32,500 nucleotides of DNA from assembly GCF_030272615.1 (NCBI RefSeq), contig NW_026729176.1:102501-135000 (forward strand), given 5' to 3'. Under the pieces are notes generated by a model. It searched no databases, was not told the DNA's origin, and saw nothing but the letters and a program-made list of their open reading frames with translations. Positions 9,842 through 17,256 of this stretch are shown here, in pieces. This stretch comes from Cryptomeria japonica (Eukaryota; Streptophyta; Pinopsida; Cupressales; Cupressaceae). The position numbers and the translations under genes are program-made. Within the stretch, counting starts at the first letter, position 1; the number at the start of each line of letters is the position of its first letter.

Positions 9842-9876
9842 CACCTCCCCTATATAAAGCTATTTGTCCGATTCTC
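9842..9876 (+). promoter_or_regulatory. TATA block 13, promoter-like, one extra A
   Basis: TATATAAAG at 9851-9859 has one inserted A, the only length change in the core among the 13 copies. It is the last block before the palindrome-rich and G-rich stretches. Confidence 0.45.
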
Positions 9877-9944
9877 ATACGTGTAGTCTGCAGCAGCGAT
9901 TAGGACATCGACCCCAACTTCCGAATTCGTTTGCATTGACCGCA

Positions 9945-10135
9945 CCAAAGGTGCACGCCTTGGTGTGCACCCTGGAGTGCACTTTGGTGCTCACCTCGGT
10001 GCACACTTTGGTGTGCACCTCGGTGTGCACCAAAGGTGCGCACCTTGGAGCGCACCAAAGGTGTACACTTTGGAGCGCACCACATAGGGTCTTTGAGAGG
10101 TTGGCGCAGTGCGCACACCAAGGTGGGTGTTGAGG
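9945..10135. repeat. GGTGYGCACC palindrome cluster
   Basis: Irregular iterations of GCACCAAAGGTG, CCTTGGTG, GTGTGCACC and GGTGCGCACC follow one another at about 15-20 bp. GGTGCGCACC is a perfect palindrome, and the cluster as a whole can fold on itself in many registers. This vocabulary recurs throughout the 5S units to the right. No gene is seen. Confidence 0.75.
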
Positions 10136-11311
10136 TGCGTGCCGAGGTGGGTGGGTGCTAGGGTGCGCTCCATGGTGGGTGCCAGGGTGGGTGCGTGCTA
10201 GGGTGGATTCCAAAGAGGGTCATAGGGTGGGTGCCAAGGTGGGTTGGTGATATAGTGGGTTCAAAGGTGGGTACTAGGGTGGGTTCCAAGGTGGGTCACA
10301 AGTTGGGTGCCAGGATGCGTGGGTGTTAGGTTGGGTGCCAAGGTGGGCTCCTGCGTGGGTGGGTGCTAGGGTGGGTTTCAAGGTGGACGCGAGGGCGGGT
10401 GCCAAGGTGGGTAACAAGTTGGGTGTTAGGATGGGTGAGTGCTAGAGTGGGTGCCAAGGTGGGTGGGTGCTAAGGTGGATGCCAAGGTGGTTCACAGGGT
10501 GGGTGGGTTCTAGGGTGAGTTCCAAGGTGGGTCACAGGTTCAGTGCTAGGGTGGGTGTCAAGGCGGGTGTCGAGGTGCCTGGGTGCTAGGGTGTGGATGC
10601 CAATGTGGGTCATAGGGTGGGTACTAGGGTGGGCTGCAATGTGGGTGCCAAGGTGGGTAACATGCTCGGTGGGTTCTAAATTGGGTGCCAGGGTGGGTGT
10701 GCACCCACCTTGCCCGAGGTGGGTGCCAAGGTGCCAGTGTGGGTGGGTGCTAAGGTGGATGCCAAGGTGGGTGAGAAGGTGGGTGATAGGTTGAGTGGTA
10801 GGATGGGTGGGTGCCAAGATGGGTCACAGGGTGGGTGCAAGGGTGGGTAGGTGCTAGGGTTGGTGTCAGGGTGGGTGGGTGCTAGGTTGGGTTCCAAGGT
10901 GGGTGCGAGGGTGAGTGTCAAGGTGGGTCACAGGTTAGGTGCTAGGATGGGTGAGTGCTAGGGTGCAAAGGTGCCAGGGTGGGTGCTAGGATGGGTCGAT
11001 GCTAGGGTGAGTGGCAAGGTGGGTCCACAAGTGTCAAGGTGGGTGCCGAGGTGGGTGCCAAGTCGGCGACTGCTATGGTGGATGCCAAGGTGGGTCACGG
11101 GGTGGGTGCCAAGTTGCTAGGTTGGGTTCCAAGGTGGGTGCCAACGTGGGTGCTAGGGTGCGTGGGTTAAAGGGTGTGTCACAACGTGGGTGCCAGGATG
11201 GGTGCGCACCCACACTGGCCAAGACGGGTGCGGGTGCAAGGTTGGGTTCCAAGCCCGGTCACAGGCTGGGTGCTAGGATGGGTGGGTGCCAAGGTGGGCA
11301 CCAGGGTGGGT
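10135..11311. repeat. GGTGGGT minisatellite, G-rich on + strand
   Basis: Degenerate 18-20 bp iterations of GGTGGGTGCCAAGGT, GGTGGGTGCTAGGGT and GGTGGGTCACAGGGT run with strong G-over-C asymmetry. Canonical four-tract quadruplex motifs occur, for example 10357-10375 (GGGTGGGTGCTAGGGTGGG). Fold-back islands in which the strand bias flips briefly are at 10692-10709, 11199-11212 and 11301-11324. The same minisatellite continues into unit 1. Open frames here are repeat artefacts. Confidence 0.92.
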
Positions 11312-11324
11312 GCACCCACCCTGG
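11301..11324. repeat. 24-bp perfect palindrome at the array edge
   Basis: The half-site CCAGGGTGGGTG is followed directly by its exact reverse complement, giving 12-bp arms with no loop. Its centre (11312/11313) coincides with the first base from which the sequence is repeated at 19248 and 27171, so the left edge of the 5S array falls on the palindrome centre. Confidence 0.95.
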
Positions 11325-11789
11325 CCAAGGTGGGTCACGGGGTGGGTCCTAGGGTGGGTAACGGGGTGGGTACTAAGGTGCGTGCCAAGGTGGGTCATAG
11401 GGTGGGTGCCAAGGTGGGCACCAGGGTGGGTGTGCACCAACCCTAGCCAGGGTAGGTCACGGGGTGGTTGTCGGGGTGGGCGTCAAGGAGCCAAGGTGGG
11501 TGGCAAGTAGCCAAGTTGCGTGCCAAGGTGGGTGTCGGGGTGGGTGCCAAGGATCCAAGGTGGGTGCCAAGGAACCAAGGTGGGTGTCTGGGTGGGTGCC
11601 GAGGTGGGAGCCAGGGTGGGTCCCAAGGTGAGTGCAAAGGTGGGTGCCAGGGTCAAGGTGAGTGCCAATGTGGGTTCCAAGGTGCCAGGGTCAGGGTGAG
11701 TGCCAATGTGGGTTCAAAGGTGCTAAGTTGGGTGCGAGGTTGGGTGCGAGGGTGGGTGGGTGCCAAGGTGTGCTAGGTGGAAGCCCGGG

Positions 11790-12165
11790 TGGGTCGGCAT
11801 CCCATGGGTGTCGAGTTGGGTGCCTGATGGGTGCTTCTTGTCAAGTTTTAGTCGTCGGGACTCATTTCGAGCCTTAGAGGTCGTTTCTTGTCCGGTTGCC
11901 CTGTCTTCGACCTGGGAACCCAATTTTGGTCCTCGGGTCCCATTTTTTTTTGTCTCGCATCCCACTTTTGGCCTGTGGCCTTTTCGGGGTCGATTCTCGT
12001 TTTGGGCATCAGAGCATGTTTCTTCTCCTAAAACCCAATATTTGTTTATTAAGTCTCGGAACACATTTTTGTTCTCGTGGACCCATCATGGGTCTTGGAA
12101 CGCATTTGTGGTCCTTGGGTCCCATTTTGCATCCCGAAACTTGTGTTTTGGTGCTTGATCCCTAT
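11790..12165. repeat. T-rich degenerate short repeat region (unit 1)
   Basis: Base composition switches to T-rich with loose iterations of TTTGGTCCTCGGGTCCCATTT, CTCGG(A/G)AC and CTTGGAACGCATTT at about 20-30 bp. The equivalents in units 2 and 3 are at 19726-20101 and 27649-28024. Open frames cover it on both strands and are copied in each unit, but I see no domain or codon constraint. Confidence 0.6.
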
Positions 12166-12566
12166 TTTGGGTGCCCACCTTGCACCAAGTGCGCACCCGG
12201 GGCAAACCGAGCGCCTTGGTGCACCGGGGCAAGATCGAGCGTGCACCCGAGGCGCCCCGAACATGCACCAAGGTGCACTCGGCCCACATGTGAGCGCAGG
12301 TCGTTGCGCCCGAGGTGGTGTGTGGGCACCGCGTTGCAGACGGGACACTGCACGCACACGACGCCCCCTCCAGGTGCACGCACGTAGGCCGGGCCGGGTG
12401 CACACCCGACGCCCTAGCAAGGTGCGCGCACCCGGGCAGGGCTCACACTTGGCGAACGGGGCGCACTTCGCGAGGGAGGGTGTGCACCTCGACGGGGGTG
12501 GGTGGCCGGGGTGGATTCGCACGTGGGTCGCGGTTTGCTAAGTACACACTGCGACAAGCTCATAAC
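12166..12566. other. GC-rich leader before 5S gene 1
   Basis: CpG-rich sequence with scattered GTGCGCACCCGGGG, AGGTGCAC and CACCGGGGC motifs. There is no gene before the 5S start. The equivalents are at 20102-20502 and 28025-28425. Confidence 0.6.
12539..12566 (+). promoter_or_regulatory. 5S upstream region without a canonical TATA box
   Basis: Plant 5S genes often have an AT-rich TATATA-like element near -28, GC near -12 and C at -1. Here position -28 to -23 (12539-12544) reads TAAGTA, and -1 is C. No TATATA is present. The same sequence precedes genes 2 and 3. The internal boxes are intact, so initiation may rely on them. Confidence 0.45.
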
Positions 12567-12684
12567 GGGTGCGATCATACCAGCATTAGTGCACCGGATC
12601 CCATCAGAACTCCGCAGTTAAGCGCGCTTGGGCCGGAGTAGTACTGGGATGGGTGACCTCCCGGGAAGTCCCGGTGTTGCACCC
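12567..12684 (+). rRNA. 5S ribosomal RNA, copy 1 (variant)
   Basis: 118-bp plant-type 5S rRNA gene, transcribed by RNA polymerase III; the RNA is a component of the large ribosomal subunit. Helix I closes with GGGTGC at the 5' end and GCACCC at the 3' end. The internal promoter is present: A box AGTTAAGCGCGCTTG at gene positions 50-64, an intermediate element near 67-72, and a C box around 80-99 (GGATGGGTGACC then TCCCGGG). T6 follows immediately. The gene differs from copies 2 and 3 at position 19 (12585, A instead of G), a CpG-type transition; from memory A also occurs there in Arabidopsis 5S, so function is probably kept. It is the copy next to the array edge. Confidence 0.97.
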
Positions 12685-12697
12685 TTTTTTAGTTTTT
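12685..12697 (+). terminator. Pol III terminator of 5S copy 1
   Basis: T6 at 12685-12690 directly follows the 5S 3' end, with a backup T5 at 12693-12697 after AG. Confidence 0.9.
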
Positions 12698-13103
12698 CGC
12701 CGGGCGTCGCAATGCTATTTGAATAAACCTTTTGCCCGTTTGCGTTCTCGTCGGGGCCGGGCCGGGCCGGGGTGCGCTGCCCGCACTACCGCGCGCGCGG
12801 GGGCGACACCGAGCGCGCACCCGAGGCACCCCGAGCACACAGGCCACGGTGCAACCCGGGCGTTGTGCGCGCACCCCGGTGCGCCCGAGGTGCTGCGCGC
12901 GCACCCAGGTGAAATCGGTGTGCACCTCGGCCAGTGCGCGCTCGGTCGAGTCGCGCACGTTGGCCAAGGTGCACGGTGATGTTTCTTACTCTAAGGTTCC
13001 GCACCAGACGCCCGGGACAGGTGAGCGAAGCTGGGCGGGGCCGGGTGCGCGGCCGGGGCAGGTGCACGCAGCTGGAGAGAGCTTTGGAGCACACTTCGGA
13101 GCG
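12698..13103. other. GC-rich spacer after 5S copy 1
   Basis: No gene is seen. It contains four G-runs separated by CC at 12753-12772, a (CG)5 tract at 12790-12799, and GTGCGCGCAC-type stretches. It ends at GCGCACCAATGATGCGCTCC, the start of the first AT-rich element. Confidence 0.7.
12753..12772 (+). other. G-quadruplex / GC-hairpin motif after 5S copy 1
   Basis: GGGG, GGG, GGG and GGGG are separated by CC only, starting 69 nt after the 5S 3' end. It is repeated at 20689-20708 and 28612-28631. It could fold as a quadruplex or as a GGCC hairpin. Confidence 0.75.
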
Positions 13104-14891
13104 CACCAATGATGCGCTCCATTCAAAAGTTTCCTGAAAAGGCAAAAAAAGTTGAGATTATAGAATTTCCCACTTGAGAGATTGTAAAAAAAAAAAATTT
13201 AAAATGAAGGAAACGCGGGTGCCAAGGTGTGCGCAGCCCAGCCAAGGTGTGCGCACCAAGGCGCCCACCCTGGCGAAGGTGCACGCAAGGTGCGCACCCG
13301 AGGCAAACCGGACAATTAACCCAACTTTCGACTTCGCGCGCACCTTGGAGCGCACTTCGAAGCGCTCCTTGGTGCGCACCAATCTTGGGCACCTCGGAGT
13401 GCACCATGGCGCCCACCAAGGTGCGCACCCGGGGCAAACCGAGCTCCGACTTCGTGCGCACCTTGGAGCGCACGAAAGGTGCGCACCATGGCGCCCACCA
13501 AGGTGCGCAGCCCAGCCAAGGCATGCGCATCAAGGTGCGCACCCTGGCGAAGGTGCGCACCCGGGGCAAACCGAGCTCCGACTTCGTGCGCACCTTGGAG
13601 CGCACAAAAGGTGCGCAACCCAGCCAAGGTGTGCGCACCCCGGTCAAACCGAGCTCCGAATCGTGCGCACCAGAGGTGCACGCCATCGTGCGCACCTTGG
13701 AGCACACTTCGGAGCCCTCCTTGGTGCGCGCCGATGTTGCGCACCTCGGAGCGCACCCGGGGAAAACAATGCAATTAACCCGACTTTCGACTTCGTGGGC
13801 ACCTCGGAGCGCTCTCGGGTTCGCACCTCGGAGCACACCGAGGTGCGCACCTTTGATGCGCTGCCTTCACCAATTTCCAGAAAAGGCAAGAAAACATTGA
13901 GAAGGTGTGCGCACCGAGGTGCCCACCCTGGCGAAGGTGCACGCGAGGTGCGCACCCGGGGCAAACCGGGCTCCGACTTCGTGCACGCCGCACCTTGGAG
14001 CACACTTCGGAGCGCTCCTTGGTGCGCACCAGGGCGCGCAACCCAGCCGAGGTGCCCACCCCGGCGAAGGTGCACGCGAGGTGCGCACCCGGGGCAAACC
14101 GGGCTCCGACTTCGTGCACGCCATGGTGCCCACCGCGGCGAAGGTGCACGCGAGGTGCGCACCCGGGGCAAACCGGGCTCCGACTTCGTGCACGCCGCAC
14201 CTTGGAGCACACTTCGGAGCGCTCCTTGGTGCGCACCATGGTGCCCACCAGGGCGCGCAACCCCGCCGAAGGTGCACGCGAGGTGCGCACCCGGGGCAAA
14301 CTGGGCTCCGACTTCGTGCACGCCGCACCTTGGAGCACACTTCGGAGCGCTCCTTGGTGCGCACCATGGTGCCCACCAGGGCGCGCAACCCCGCCGAAGG
14401 TGCACGCGAGGTGCGCACCCGGGGCAAACCGGGCTCCGACTTCGTGCACGCCATGGTGCGCACCGCGGCGAAGGTGCGCACCCGGGGCAAACCGGGCTCC
14501 GACTTCGTGCACGCCGCACCTTGGAGCACACTTCGGAGCGCTCCTTGGTGCGCACCAGGGCGCGCAACCCAGCCGAGGTGCCCACCCCGGCGAAGGTGCA
14601 CGCGAGGTGCGTACCCGGGGCAAACCGGGCTCCGACTTCGTGCACGCCGCACCTTGGAGCACACTTCGGAGCGCTCCTTGGTGCGCACCATGGTGCCCAC
14701 CAGGCCGCGCAACCCAGCCAAGGTGTGCGCACCAAGGTGCACGCGAGGTGCGCACCCGGGGCAAACCGGGGTCCGACTTCGTGCACGCCGCACCTTGGAG
14801 CACACATCGGGGCGCTCCCGGGTTCGCACCGGCGTTGCGCACCGTGGTGGGCACCTCGGAGCACACCAAGGTGGGCAGCGAGGTGCGCACC
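13104..14891. repeat. 72/128-bp GTGCGCACC module array, first part of unit 1
   Basis: A 128-bp module dominates, starting at ACCCGGGGCAAACCGGGCTC, for example at 14161, 14289 and 14417, with a shorter 72-bp version (14089 to 14161). Modules carry CTCCGACTTCGTGCACGCC, CCTTGGAGCACACTTCGGAG and GCTCCTTGGTGCGCACCA. Two AT-rich elements are included: a diverged one at about 13104-13215, with AATTTCC and an A12 run, and a truncated one at 13852-13895. Very long frames are open on both strands at once (for example + 13174-14913 and - 13867-15855), which is typical of stop-poor repeats. They are not annotated as genes. Confidence 0.85.
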
Positions 14892-17256
14892 TTTGATGCG
14901 ATGCCTTCACTAATTTCCATAAAAGGCAAAAAAAAAACGAGATTTTAAAATTTCCGTTTTGAAAGATAGTGAGAAAAAGGGAATGCTGGTGCCATCTTGA
15001 GCCCGCCCTGGTGCGCAGCCCAGCCAAGGTGTGCGCACCAAGGTGCCCACCCTGGCGAAGGTGCGCGCCCGGGCAATTAACCCAACTTCCAACTTCGCGC
15101 GCGCCAGGGTGGGAGCGCACCCAACAACCGGGCCTGGGAAGAGCCAATGCGAGAAACCCCACCAAACGCTCTGACAAAAAAAGAGGGGGCGCTCCAGTAA
15201 CCCCGCTTCGGAGCGCACCCTGGGCAAACCCAGCCAAGGTGCCCACCCCGGCCAAGGTGCAGGCGAGGTGCGCACCCGGGGCAAACCGGGCTCCGACAAC
15301 GTGCACGCCGCACCTTGGAGCACACTTCGTAGCGCTCCCGGGTGCGCACCTCAGAGCACACCAAGGTGGGCAGCGAGGTGCGCACCTTTGATGCGCTGCC
15401 TTCACTAATTTCCAGAAAAGGCAAAAAAAAAAGGAGATTTTAAAATTTCCGTTTTGAAAGATAGTGAAAAAAACGGAACGCGCGTGCCATCTTGAGCCCG
15501 CCCTGGTGCGCAGCCCAGGTAAGGTGCCCACCCTGGCAAAGGTGCGCACCCGGGCAATTAACCCTACTTCCGACTTCGTGCGCGCCAGGGTGGCAACCGG
15601 GCCTCGGAAGAGCCAATGCGAGAAACCCCACCAAACGCTCCGACAAAAAAAGAGGCGGCGCTCCAATAACCCCGCTTCGGAGCGCAGCCGGGGCAAACCC
15701 AGCCAAGGTGCCCACCCCGACGAAGGTGCACGCGAGGTGCGCACCCGGGGCAAACCGGGCTCCGACAACGTGCACGCAGCACCTTGGAGCACACTTCGAA
15801 GCACTCCCGGGTGCCCACCGGCGTTGCGCACCGTGGTGGGCAGCGAGGTGCGCACCTTTGATGCGCTGCCTTCACTAATTTCCAGAAAAAGGCAAAAAAA
15901 AATGAGATTTTAAAATTTCCATTTTGAAAGATAGTGAAAAAAAAGGAACGCGGGTGCCATCTTGAGCCCGCCCTGGTGCGCAGCCCAGGCAAGGCATGCG
16001 CACCAAGGTGCCCACCCGAGGTGCACACCCGGGGCAAACCGGGCTCCGACTTCGTGCAGGCCGCACCTTGGAGCACACTTCGGAGCGCTCCTTGGTGCGC
16101 ACCATGGTGCCCACCAGGGCGCGCAACCCAGCCAAGGTCTGCACACCAAGGTGCCCACCCCGGCGAAGGTGCACGCGAGGTGCGCACCCGGGGCAAACCG
16201 GGCTCCGACTTCGTGCACGCCATGGTGCCCACCGCGGCGAAGGTGCACGCGAGGTGCGCACCCGGGGCAAACCGGGCTCCGACTTCGTGCACGCCGCACC
16301 TTGGAGCACACTTCGGAGCGCTCCTTGGTGCGCACCATGGTGCCCACCAGGGCGCGCAACCCAGCCAAGGTGTGCGCACCAAGGTGCACGCGAGGTGCGC
16401 ACCCAGGGCAAACCGGGGTCCGACTTCGTGCACGCCGCACCTTGGAGCACACATCGGAGCGCTCCCAGGTTCGCACCAGCGTTGCGCACCTTTGATGCGC
16501 TGCCTTCACTAATTTCCAGAAAAGGCAAAAAAAAACGAGATTTTAAAATTTCCGTTCTGAAAGATAGTGAAAAAAACGGAACGCGGGTGCCATCTTGAGC
16601 CCTTCCTGGTGCGCACCCCAGGCAAGTTGTGCGCACCAAGGTGCCCACCCTGGCGGAGGTGCGCGCCCGGGGCAATCCGGGCTCCGACTTCGTGCACTGC
16701 ATGGTGCCCACCAAGGCGCGCAACCCAGCCAAGGTGCCCACCGCAGCGAAGGTGCACGCGAGGTGCGCACGCGAGGTGCACACCCGGGGCAAACCGGGCT
16801 CCGACTTCGTGCACGCCGCACCTTGGAGCACACTTCAGAGCGCTCCTTGGTGCGCACCAGGGCGCGCAACCCAGCCGAGGTGCCCACCCCGGCGAAGGTG
16901 CACGCGAGGTGCGCACCCGGGGCAAACCGGGCTCCGACTTCGTGCACGCCATGGTGCCCACCGCGGCGAAGGTGCGCACCCGGGGCAAACCGGGCTCCGA
17001 CTTCGTGCACGCCGCACCTTGGAGCACACTTCGGAGCGCTCCTTGGTGCGCACCATGGTGCCCACCAGGCCGCGCAACCCAGCCAAGGTGTGCGCACCAA
17101 GGTGCACGCGAGGTGCGCACCCGGGGCAAACCGGGGTCCGACTTCGTGCACGCCGCACCTTGGAGCACACATCGGGGCGCTCCCGGGTTCGCACCGGCGT
17201 TGCGCACCGTGGTGGGCACCTCGGAGCACACCAAGGTGGGCAGCGAGGTGCGCACC
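14892..17256. repeat. 2.36-kb superblock A of unit 1 with AT-rich elements
   Basis: AT-rich elements begin at TTTGATGCG at 14892, 15387, 15857 and 16491; each is followed by CTTCACTAATTTCC, an A-run, GAGATTTTAAAATTTCC, GAAAGATAGTGA and GTGCCATCTTGAGCCC. Between them are 72/128-bp modules and two copies of a segment with GAGCCAATGCGAGAAACCCC (about 15141 and 15609). Superblock B repeats the same order, with spacings of 495, 470, 634 and 766 bp here against 495, 469, 356 and 514 there. Confidence 0.85.
16754..16779. repeat. 13-bp tandem duplication, one copy lost in unit 2
   Basis: GCACGCGAGGTGC occurs twice head to tail here. At the matching place in unit 2 (about 24690) only one copy remains, which accounts for the whole length difference between units 1 and 2. 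The related site in superblock B (about 18840) also has two copies, so two is probably the older state. Confidence 0.9.

Larger units (their letters stand above)
8879..9945. repeat. 157-bp tandem repeat carrying TATA blocks 8-13
   Basis: TATATAAG recurs at 9003, 9160, 9317, 9474, 9694 and 9851, with spacings of 157, 157, 157, 220 and 157. Each copy carries GGTCTTTGA(G/A)GTTGG, the CAACCAGGGGAGTCGACCCA segment, CCCAACACCTCCCC, the TATA block, CATACATG(T/C)GTAG and TAGGACATCGACCCCAACTT. The 220-bp copy has about 63 extra bp including GACCGCACCAAAGGTGCACG. It is a shorter relative of the 311-bp repeat. Confidence 0.92.

Noticed and set aside
1-11311. 35S rRNA coding sequence (18S, 5.8S, 26S ends)
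   Set aside because: No recognisable rRNA blocks of these genes were found on either strand. The resemblance to a 35S intergenic spacer rests on repeat layout only.
10135-11790. Telomere-type or interstitial telomeric repeat
   Set aside because: The iterations are GGTGGGTGCC/GCTAGGGT, not TTTAGGG or TTAGGG, and the monomer length is about 18-20 bp.
11723-12541. Open frames of 100-160 codons in the T-rich and leader regions, kept in all three units
   Set aside because: Their conservation equals that of the surrounding non-coding DNA because the whole unit is duplicated. Frames overlap on both strands and no domain is recognised.
13174-15855. Very long open frames on both strands (+ 13174-14913, 579 codons; - 13867-15855, 662 codons) and their copies in units 2 and 3
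   Set aside because: They overlap on opposite strands, consist of 72/128-bp repeats that are not multiples of three, and read as endless Ala/Pro/Arg/Cys-rich permutations of the same DNA in several frames. There is no domain and no start context. GC-rich, stop-poor satellite explains them.
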